From Lutraria lutraria (taxonomy: Eukaryota; Mollusca; Bivalvia; Venerida; Mactridae), in contig OZ026843.1 in NCBI GenBank assembly GCA_964023205.1, positions 9,963,093 through 10,027,092 on the forward strand: DNA of 64,000 nt, written 5' to 3'. A program made the translations under genes and the position numbers. The notes beneath the pieces are model-generated. The model was given only the letters and a program-made list of their open reading frames with translations, was not told the DNA's origin and did no database searches. Below, piece by piece: positions 26,601 to 38,600 of the stretch (its first letter is position 1; each line of letters starts with the position of its first letter).

Positions 26601-29600
26601 TGATATTTTTGTCATGTTTGTCCGCCTATCCTCCCAGAATGTAGAACGTCATCAATCTATACAGAGTTATATCATGTCTCTACACTTAATCAAATCATTA
26701 AATGCACTTGTGTGTTTATTTTCTAAATAAAATTAACTCCAGTGTTATAAGTACAATATGTTGAGTACTGATATCCGACTCACAATTCAGCTTTGTTTAA
26801 TTTTATTCTCGCATATTGATAGATAGGGGGCATATATATATTTTGGCCTGTTTGTCTGTTTGTTTACACCAAACTCGAAACTTGCCTATAAAATCAAAAC
26901 GTTTTTACCTTCAATCATCAAACTTAAGTTGGTTGCTCATGACAACTTCTACAATACCTGTACATTTTCAGGTCAGTAGGTCAAAGGTCAAGGTCACTCT
27001 GAGGGGGAATTTGTGTTCTAAAAATGCATCTTGTTAGACTTAAGTTCAAGTCTGTTTGAGACAGGTCTCTGTACTAATGTTAATTGTCTTAAAACTCAGT
27101 CTACTTTATATTCTGTTAACACATCTTATTTCATATATAACATCTTGATAAATTTATATGAATTACCTGCTCTGTTAAATGGCGTGCATATAATATAGAA
27201 GTTTTGCATGACTGATAGTCAATAAATGAATGCATTGCAATTTTGTGGTTTTGACATGCATTTTGTTTGACTACAACTTTTCATAATGACACAAAACTGA
27301 TCTCTGTTGATGCATGGCAGTCATATTATGTCATACTAACAAAGTGTTAGAACACTCATCTAATCTTGTTAAAATTTTGAATTTAAAAATCAGAAACTGT
27401 GAATTCTTTGAGGATATATTACTATTTGGAATAATTAAAATAATTTAATGCAGGTTTTAAAATGAAATCAAATAGTCATCATTTTCTGGATGTATTTGTT
27501 AAAATGGTGACTGTTTATATTGTTTACTGAACATTATAATGTCCTATAATATAGACTGTGTTATTTCATAATATTTAATTTGGTCACTAATTATGTAGAT
27601 TCACAAGCTTAGTTTTTGTTACCAAGTAATTCATTTATTGGCATACATGTTGTAAGTAGCCTGTAGGCATTCATTATTTATACTTATTGTACATATATTT
27701 ATTTCAGTACGACTACGATCGACGATCTAAACCTGTCTCACCATTTTTGTCTAAGCTTCAGAACTATGAGGTTGTTTCATCCCCTTTTGCTTCTTTCCAT
27801 CACTTTGGCTTCTTGTAGATATTTCATGACTGGTTCTCAGTCTTCTGGCAAAGTCGGATTTTTATCAGTAACCAGTCAGTCATAAATTTCATTTACTATT
27901 CAACATGAACATTGGTTTTTTAAAACTTCATTGATTTATGGTAATGATAGATTTCTCATGAATCATACTAGACTGACCATGATTCAGTAGTTAAATAAAT
28001 AAATTGTATCATTTTATATAAAATATTTCATAAGTTTCTAATTATTCTATGATTTGAACTTGCCAGTTGCCTGAGACCATTGGACTTATGTTCACCAATA
28101 GAAGTTATTATCTTTACCCATTTCTTGAAGTAGAATTAAGCATGAAGTATTTAACTACATTCAGCTACTTATAAGATTAGTCAAAGTTTTATTTAGTTTT
28201 CAGTTTGTTCTAAAATTTCTAATTTATTAAAATATTCTCAAAATTGGTGAACTTCAGGCCCCAAGGTTATAATACTTGAGATCGGTCTCCGAGCTAAAAT
28301 CTCATATCTTGTCTTTTTAAGTTACTATGTTTATTATCATAGAACGATAATGATATTATTGATACATTAGTCTGACAGCATTATTCATCTGAGCATGTAT
28401 TCAAAATGTTAATCAGTATAACCATAATACTTTGAGAATGGAATTGAGATTTGAGTACAGAGACTATTCTCAAGTTTTATAACCACTTACATTTGGTAGC
28501 GAGTTTTTTTCTATCCAGAATTTTCTGTGTTATATCAATCTGTATCATTAAAGTACCATAATATTGCTTCTAAGCTTACAATCTAACTTCACAACATGTA
28601 TCTGACTACAATATTCACATTATGGAAACTGCATATATTTCAATTAATTATACTAATGAGATATTTGTCATGGTCTAATTGTTGACCAGCTTGTTTATGT
28701 GTATATCTACATGAAAGGTGTTACATACAGTCTTGAAGAGTCTACCATGTACTGGCTTTATGACATTTTAACAAATTGACATTATTTATTATACCCCCAC
28801 AAACGAAGTTTGAGAGGGGGTATATTGGAGTCACTCCGTCGGTCGGTCCGTCCGTCTGTCTGCATAAAATATCAAAAGTTTGTGGAGCAAACTACTTTCA
28901 CATTCTTTAAGCAATTGCAATGAAACTTGAAATATGTTATCACTCTCAAGTGTAGATGTGCAAGACAAATTTTCATTCCCACCGATTCAATCATTCCAGA
29001 GTTATGTGTCCTTGAACTTAGCCATATGATATAGGATACTATCACTTTCTTATTGTCAAAGCAGCGGCGTGGGTATTAGTCACATCTGTGACAGCTCTAG
29101 TTAATATTTGTATTTGATATTCTTCTATTAAATGCACTGAATGTTATGTGATATACCATGTATAATAATTGATACTTTGGTTAGAGTATTTAGGCTACAA
29201 TGTATGATCTGAAAGCTTTAACTTTGCTCTGACTTGACTTCATTATCAATGATCTGCTCGCAGCATGACATGATGCTATGTTCTAAGTAACAGAGGATTT
29301 TGCTTCAAGCTTTACATAATATTATCATATCAAAACACAAGATATTGTTAATTTAATATGTGATTACATATAGATACATGAACTAACCATAACTGGACAA
29401 TTAAGTTAATGTTATGACTCTTATCAAACATCTTGATGAAGTTTATTAAATGTTGCATTCATGGTGACTTGTTTTGAGAAATGCCATCTTTATGTTGTCT
29501 ATAACAGTGACGTATACAATCCTATAAGTATTTGTAAGTTCTTTAAATGTCTTGGAAATTTTGCTTTTTACCTGTCAGAAAATGATGGATAATCTAGTGC

Positions 29601-32600
29601 TGGAAGTAGAATTGGGGCTGTACAGGGAAGCTCATTAAATTTTGTTGATGGCCAATATAGACATGTTGTGGAATATTTAAATCACAGATCAATAAAACTA
29701 GATAATATCATATATAGAAATCTCAGAATCATAATGCACTACATGATTGGGTTATATGTAATAGTCTAGCAATCAGAAAAGTAAATTCAAGGTTTGGCTT
29801 ATGAATAGAGATTTGCTACGGTTCTCTGGTACTGTGGTTTCTACTTTTAGCTAATTTTAACTTTTTCAATAGGTCATTTTCGAATGTGGTACAGATTTTG
29901 CTTCGAATTTAGGTTTAAATCCTGGCTAGGCACAAGCTGTATTTGTTATCAGGCATTTATATGCCTTATCACCAGCATATTTCAAAATATATTACTGTAC
30001 AGTGCACTACATTCCTTCTGCCCTTCAAGTATACTTGGATTACAAAACTTATGTGACTAAAGAAAATTATCATGAATGCTAGATTCAGGTTTAAAACATT
30101 CTTCTATAGCTGTCATATTGCTTACATAAATTTCATGGGGCTTAACTTTCAGTTATTGTTTCTGTATATAAAGAGTAGCATTTCTGATTCTAGTTTCTGG
30201 AAGCTAGTATTCTTTAATTACAATTTACCATCAAAATATCACTAATAAAAATAACAAGAACAATACATCTCTGGTTAAATCCCTTGTTTAAATTTCTGTT
30301 AAAGTAAGGTATAGTTAAAGTTAATTGAGTACCTTCGTGTGCTGCATGCTGCATGCACTGTGCCTACATTTACTTGTGTTTATATGAATTTAATTTTGCA
30401 TTCTTATTTTCACTTCATCGTTTATTTGATATTTCATGAAAGTCTAATTACTATTAACTGGCATGCTGTTTCACTTTTGTTTCTGATTTAATTAACTTTA
30501 ATTGCTTTGTTATTTCAAAGCATTTAACTGTCTTGTGTTTGATGTTAAAATAATAGAAGATGTATATACTTTTGTTTTAGACTGGTGAAAGCAAGGTGTT
30601 TAGTGACTTGAAAGTATTGGAGACAAAACCAGCCCACATGGCGATATTTCTTCATTATGTGTTAAACCAGAGGGATCCTGCCCCGTTATTGTTTTATCAT
30701 CTTAGCCAGTTATATAGCACCGTTCAGGGCAACACTAAAGATTTAAAGAAGTGGGCTTTTGAAATATACTCAACATTTATTGTTGATACAGCGGTAAGTG
30801 TTTAGTTTTCCAGGAAACTTGTAATTTAATGCCTAGGAAGTAATACACATGGTTATATATCTCACTGTCTAGGATCAATCTAACGGTAGTAAGGTTATAT
30901 CCAGGGAACATTTTGTTAGATACTTACATTACATTACTAGAATCTTGTGATTGTTATCTGATTTTCCAGTATGATAGCGCTCACCGTAATTTCTAACTTC
31001 CATGTGAGGAATCACAGTCCAGTGATACTCTGCTGGCTCATGTTCCTGTGTTCTACAAATAAAGTTTTACTATAATCCCTAGTGAGTTAAATCAATCTTA
31101 TGGTATATTTCAGCCTTTAAAAGTAACGTCATTACAACCGTACATTATTCATGAGATAGAGACTACTCTGTCATTTCGTTCAGAGAAAGAGGAATCGCTG
31201 CGATCCATGTTTCAAAAGGCACGAGAAGCGGCCACAGAGGATGTACAAAAATTACTTGATGATCTCAGAGTAAAAAAAGAAAAAGGTATGATATTTGTGT
31301 TGAATGTAGGACAAAAGCTCCCCCGGACAAAAGCTCCCCCGTTCATTTTGATAGGGGCGGACAAAAGCTCTCCCATTGTTTTACTACCCCGGACAATAGC
31401 TCTCCCGTTATTTTTGCACCCCGGACAAAAGCTCCCGTGGACAAGAAATATTCTGTCATTTTCAAAGCATAGAAATGTTCTTACCAACGAAAATACAGAT
31501 TGCCTTGTTAACATTTTATTTAATAACAAGCATAGAAAATATCAATCAGTATAGTGATATAATTATCGTTCATTTAACGTGTAACAAACACAATTAATTA
31601 AAGTATAGAGCGGACAAAGATAATATAGATTCAATTAGCATGTAACAAACAAAATTAATTAGAGTATAGTATAAATTCAGGTCTTTAGTAGTCCGGAATA
31701 ATCTGGATACATTTATTTTATATTTATTGACTGAATAACATCATCAACGGATGAGTTTCTGTCTGGGGGAGCTTTTGTCCGGGTGCAAAAATAACAGGAG
31801 AGCAATTATCCGGGGTAGTAAAACAATGGGAGAGCTTTTGTCCGCCCCTATCAAAATTAACGGGGAAGCTTTTGTCCGGGGGAGCTTTTGTCCGTATAGT
31901 TATTATCATGTTTTTATTTCACTATAGTGAGAAGTGCTCATAGTGAGCGACAGTGGGCACTCTGTCATCTGTCATTGTGTGTCATATTTTGTGTGTCATA
32001 TCTGCCATTGTTTCAGCATATATCTTCTCTGAAGCTGACCCGCCTCCGTGGTCGAGTGGATAAGGTCGCTGACTTCCAATCACTGTAACCTATCACTGAT
32101 GGAGGGTCGTGGGTTCGAGCCCAGCTACCGACCTTGTGTTTATCTGAAAAAGAAGGCAGTTGCTTATGGAGGATGGAAGTCTAGTACTGGTTTTTCCCAG
32201 GAACAGTGGTTAAGTGAACTGTCTGCCTCATATGACTCTGACTGTTGATAAGGGGCGTAAAGCTCAAACGACCTCTGAAGCCACTGGGCCAATTTCAATC
32301 AAACTGTAGGAATGATCCTTGGGTGGTCCACTTCCATGTTGTATCACTGCATGTTGGTTTTATTGTAAAGATATACATGTTTGTCTCCTCATTAATGATT
32401 GAAATTTAAATATTTCAGGTCTTATTGAAGGTTCCTGTGAACTACAAGATCATATGGATAAAAATGCAGAATTAAAAATAGTAGAAAAATATTTGTTACA
32501 AGATTTAGAAAACTGTAGTGCGTAAGTGGTCATAATCTCAAATTGGAGATTTTTGTTTTAGAGTTTCATATCTGCATCTCTGCCATTGAATTTGATGACG

Positions 32601-35600
32601 AAACACAAAGATTTGTTTGTTATTAACAATTCAGTTTTCCAAAACATTGAAAGATAAGATATTTTCCATGTCAAATATTCATTTTTTTGGGTATGAAAAC
32701 TTCATATTTACATGGCCTTAGCAGATTTATCTCTTTATCAATATCAAAAATTGTGTTTTAAATAAATTATTGTGCATAAAATTTGCGTTAAATTTTTTTG
32801 TTCCTGTTCATGCTGAAATTATGTAAAAAATTATTTCAACATTTCAGACGTAGTGAAGAAGATGACAAGATGGCTGCCCAGAGTTGGGCTATTGCAACAT
32901 TCCTACGTCAAGTTGGCCTAAATAAACCTTCCTCTCATAGCAATGTGTTAGAACGTGTACAAAGTTTCGTATCAAAAGACAAACAGTCCAAATTTAAATT
33001 TAGTGGAAAGTCACGACCAAAGGTAAAAAATGGTTCTCAGGCATGTAAACGATAACTCTTCGAGGGCTAAACGCAACACTGACGTAACTTGTTCTTATTT
33101 CAATATGAGTTACGACACTGTTGCGTTGAGCCCTCGTCTTGCTGATAATAAAAAACTTTTACTACTAGACAGAAGAAATGATGATTTTGGTTTGAGCGAT
33201 AATTGTTTTGGAAATTAAAAAGAAAAGCAACATAGATTTATCTAGTTGTACAAAAACAGAAGATTTTAAAGATTGGCTGCTCTTGTAACCAGAACGTTTG
33301 TCAGAAATATATGACTGTTGTATTTGGTTGTTATTGATAGGAAATTGTTTTGATTCTGAGAGATTTTAATTGAACATAGTGCTCTGTTTATAACCCAGGG
33401 TCATGGTTGTGGTTTATGTTTTCTAATTCATGTATGGTCCTTATTTAAGGTTGTAACAAAACAGGTACACTAAATACTTGTCAACCTATAAGTACAGAAT
33501 TTACCATCTTTCCCCATGCCCCTAAATATCAATATTATCCTTCCGGTTCTTTCCATTGTCATGAAATAATTAGATCTTCAAAATACAACTTTTTAACTCA
33601 ATTTTTTGTTCATGAAAAACAAAACAAATTCATCAGAAATATATTTCATTCATGTTAGAATTATTCGCGGCGATTTATCATTGGAATTTCATTTTATAGG
33701 TTTTGAAGATTTTATTGTTCTGAGCCTACTTCAGATTAACTCATGTATGAAAATATTTTCAAAAAGTTTCCCTAAGGCTTCTATGAATCATATGTATGGA
33801 TTTAAAGTGTTGTGTTTCTTTACATTCATGAAAATCATACAACAATTCAAATTTACTTAGGGATCTTGTTGTGTGTAACTTTGAATTTTAGTCTGAGCTG
33901 ATGCAGCATACTTATAATATCTATTACAAATTTGAAATACCCAGATCACTCTACCTGTAATATAAAATCCTAGATGAATACCCTAATTACTCTATCTGTA
34001 ATCAAAAATCTTAAACATATAGTGTTGTACAGACCTATGTTATGTAATAATTAATTACTGTTTATATGGACTGGACACACTATAAGATGGTGTATGTTTA
34101 CAATCTGTTAAAACTCCACATTTCCAACCACCGATCAAGCTTCGTTCCTATCAATAGTCCACATATATTGTATTATCCTATATACTTGGAGCACCAGTCT
34201 ATAAAAATTGTATATCCTGTTTATGTGTTGCACATGTCTATATATATATTTATATATCGAGGTTTCAACGCAACAGTGTCGTAACTCATATTGAAATATG
34301 AACAAGTTACGACAGTGTTGTGCTGAGCCCTCGATATGTTCTTTAATTCAATGTTTAAAATAGTGTGAAGACTTTTATGAGATTATTCATATTCATTGTG
34401 ATTTATAACTGATTCTGTTTCTCTTTTATGTCACATAATTTATTCAAATTATTTTAATGTTAAATCTTCCTTTTCCTTAAATGTGTACATGTAGTAGTTA
34501 TTTATTTGTATTAAGTCTTATTTCTTGTAATTGTTTATTTCAGAACCACAAAGGGCATCAGTTTGTACTTATACATCTATATAAGCAGGAATTTTGTATA
34601 CATTGTAGTAAAGTTTTATGGGGAGTTGGTTTCCAAGGTTACCAGTGCCAGAGTAAGACACTTATTGTTAGAATTTCCTTCATTTTAGATAAAGACATGT
34701 CATCGTCTTTTTTCTTTATTTGATGGTAACCAAATATGGTTTGATCTTTGTTTTTTAACATTTAAATTCTTCACATAGTTACACATAATTATGATATAGA
34801 ACATTATCTCCTTTTACCCTACAACCTATGGTATCAAAGAATCCACAAAGTGATGTCTGAAATAGTGAATGTTTGCTTTTTTTACTTTTTTTGTGATTTA
34901 TGAAGTTTGGCTTGCATTGATAGAAGTTCTGAGAACAAATTTGTGTCCTATTTTTATTCATGTCCTTCTTCTGTATAAAAAATGAGTATTTTCCATCCTA
35001 CAGCATGTGATCAGTTTGTACATAGGACATGTATTGATTTGTTAGAAGAAGCTTGTAGTAAGAAGAAACGACAGAGAGTGAATGTCTTCAGACCTAAACA
35101 ACCATCTCAAGGTAACTTAAATATATCTGATCTATGTCAAAATACAGTACAACCTCTCCAAAGCAACACCCTTTGGAAGTAGCAGAAGTATGTTCTTGTT
35201 GTTGAGAGGTGGGTGCTCTAGAGAGGTTTAGTTAATAGTTAATCATGCAGGGGAAAAACTCATGCAGTTGTTGCAGGGAGGTTGTTGCTCAAGAGAGGAC
35301 CACTCTGGAGAGGGTGTACTGTTGTTCTTCTAACAATGCACAGACATGGGGGATGTTCACATTTCTGGAGGTTCCCTTAAAAAAATTGCCCATCACTGCT
35401 ACCTCCCCAGTAACATACATTTACAATAAACTTTTCAACTTCAAACATCACATTATCATCTGTCCTGTGCAGTATTGTGTTATATGATATGAATCAGTCT
35501 AGTTCAGTGTTATAGGCAGAGAAATGTTTAATAAGAAAGTCATAATTGCACTCATTTCACCTGCTTGTAAACCATTTTTCTATTGTATTTATTTCTTTGT

Positions 35601-38600
35601 TATTCAATGAGATATTTTCTTGTTGATGATGTTGTTGTTTTAGTTAGCTTTATAGACATCACCATATTTATACATATTACACAGTAAACAGATTTTAGTC
35701 TTGTATATTTAACTATTGTTACGTAGGAGGTACTGTGCGATCAGCTCTGTCTGAGCTTATTCCATCAGGTAAAACATTGTATCTTATTTTAGCACATTTA
35801 TATACATGCTACATTGCTTTCATCTTGCTAACCTAACCCCTGCTGACCTTATATCAGATTGTATAAAAGTTAATGTTCATGTAAGTAGAATGAAATCATC
35901 CTGTTCAGGTATGAAGTATTATAAAGTAGAAATTGTAGTGCTTTGATTGGTCCTGCTGAAAATTTTCCCCTCAGTCACCTACATGGCTAAGTTGAGGTCT
36001 AGTAAAAATGCTGAATTTGACGTTTAAGCTTTGAGATATAACGCTGTAGTTTATGGTGATCTGCTTGTTAACTGGCCTTTGGTTTGCCTGACATAATTTT
36101 GCAGTGATAATACACAACTCGTATGCTATTGAACAGTTCACCTGAAGTTTTGTGTTTCAAATTGTTTCAGATTGGCTGAGATTATACGCACTAAGTAGTT
36201 TTTGCTAATTTTAGGCATCTGTCATTAAAATAAGCATTCACATATGTCTCGTCATGTGTCTTACTGTCTGTTCATGTGTTCAATATGTTTCTCTGTTCAT
36301 GTTTTTTGTACCCCCGCAAACGAAGTTTGAGAGGGTGTATATTGGAGTCACTCTGTCGGTCGTTGGTCGGTCCGTCTGCATAAAAGTTTGTGGAGAGAAC
36401 TACTTCCATGTTTTTTAAGCGATTGCAATGAAACTTGAAATATGTTATCACCATCAAGTGTAGATGTGCAAGACAGTTATGTCCCCTTGACCTTAGCCGT
36501 ATAGTGTACTATTGCAGTATTAGTGTCAAAGCAGCGGCGGGGGTATTAGTCACCTTTGTGACAGCTCTAGATTTCTTCTATTTAAGGCACACAAATCAAC
36601 TACGATAAAGACATGTATTATTATGCCCCCTTTTGAAGAAAAGGGGGTATATTGCTTTGCACATGTCAGTCCATCCATCTGTCAGTTAGTCCATCCATAA
36701 CCAAACCTTGTCAGGGCAATAACTAGATAATTGTTGGGCCTAAGCTCCTTAGATTTGGTGTGGAGATTGGTAATCACATGTATATGACCCCTGTTGATTT
36801 TGAGGTCAGTATGTCAAATGTCTAGGTCATACTATCCAGTTGGCCTTAAGGGTGCATCCGTGTTCACTTCTTGTTATGTATTCCTCATGACTGTCTGTGA
36901 TGTATATGTCTTTATGTTCATGGTCTACATACTATTCATGATTGTTTATGTTTGTCAAGTTATCCATTGTTTCTTCAATTTGTGTACATGGACTGTGTGT
37001 ACCTGTAAATGGACTGTTCATATCTAGACTGTGCATTCATGTTCATGAACTCTTCATATATGTCACGTTGTGGACTGTTATGTCTGTTCATGGACTCTTC
37101 TGGTCTGTCTGTTCATGGATTGTGAATTTTCAGTTCATGAACACTCCCATGTCATGTTGTGGACTTTTATTATGTCTGTCTGTTCATGGACTGCGCAGAG
37201 TAGTTCATGAACTCTCCATGTCTTCTTGTGAACTATTACTATATCTATTCATGAACTATATATAGATGTCCATGAACTCTCCATGTCTTGTCATGGAATA
37301 TCATGTCTGACTGTTCATGGTCTGTACATAGCTGTCCATGAACTCTCCATGTCTTGTCGTGGACTATCATGTCTGTCTGTTCATGAACTGTACATAGCTG
37401 TCCATGAACTCTCCATGTCGTGTCGTGGACTATCATGTCTGTCTGTTCATGAACTGTACATAGCTGTCCATGAACTCTCCATGTCCTGTCATGGACTATC
37501 ATGTCTGTCTGTTCATGAACTGTACATGTCTTTCTGTTTATAAACTGTTGATGTCTGTGTTTTCATATAAATGTCCATACATTGTATGTAGATGAAACTT
37601 GACCCTTAATAAATTAAGGTATCTCTTTCATCATGAAGTAATTATCGGCTTGACATATGAGGGGTGGATAGTAAAGGATTGTTAAGTTTGGAATAGAGGT
37701 TTATGTCATTTGTAAACATAGGCTTTGCTTTTGTTTAGACTGAGTATGGAGCCATGGTGTATTACTGTCATAATAAATTTATAATAATGTGTATTGTTCC
37801 CTGTCTGTAGGTACACAGATGATTTGTAGCTAAACAGTTAATATCATGTTGTGTATATAACATTACAATAAACTTAATCATTATTTATTTATAAACAATA
37901 CTATGTAAATAACATTGATATACACTTAATTCTAAATATCTCATAACTTGTTTAAATAACACATATATGTACCTAACATGCATCTGAATTAGTCCATTTT
38001 GAAAAAAAACTCAAGTTTATATAATTTATTTTTGTTAATGTCAAGTTTTCCAGCTATGCAAATGAATTATTAGCAAGATCTATTTTGGTAGATTTGTGGC
38101 CTAATACAAAAGTCTGACTTGTTAAATCGGTGGAATGTGTCATAATAATTCTCAGATTGATTCATTTTATTAGCTCGGCTGATATCAAAGAAAAAGTCTA
38201 GCTATTGTGATCGCTACGTTGTCAGCGTCTGTGCTAAAACTTTAAGAGGTAGCAACATGAAACTTCATATTTAGATCTATCTTACTGAGGCGGTGAACAG
38301 ATGAGCGTTGGGGCACCACTTGCGGCACTCTTCTATGACCTCTCATGATCATTTTATCAACATTTAAAGTATTAGTATTCAATTAAAACTTTAAAAAAAA
38401 TCAATTAGTCAAATAATGTGTTGAATATAGAGAATAATCTGCATGATTTCATAAAGTAAGGATGATTATTGAATTATTTCAGCCACTCCAATGATCAATG
38501 ATTCAGAACGAGAACAGATGGGAAGTCCAACTTCACAGAATGTTCCAAATGTATTTCCACAACCATTAAAAGATGCTGAAGATAAAGAAATTAGTCAGTT

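Noticed and set aside
31207..31554. 115-codon frame extending exon 12
   Set aside because: Homology ends at KKEKG. The rest is read-through into the foldback element, and exon 13 joins in phase.
32039..32140. Possible tRNA gene
   Set aside because: The A and B boxes are present, but no proper cloverleaf with paired acceptor stem is visible, and a SINE body follows in several copies.
32048..32248. 66-codon frame across the SINE
   Set aside because: It is wholly inside a tRNA-derived SINE, including the A and B boxes.
37245..37543. Overlapping open frames on both strands with repeated VHELSMSC / VHGQLCTVHE motifs
   Set aside because: The 66-bp repeat is a multiple of three and lacks stops on both strands. 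This is expected from the array and not evidence of coding.
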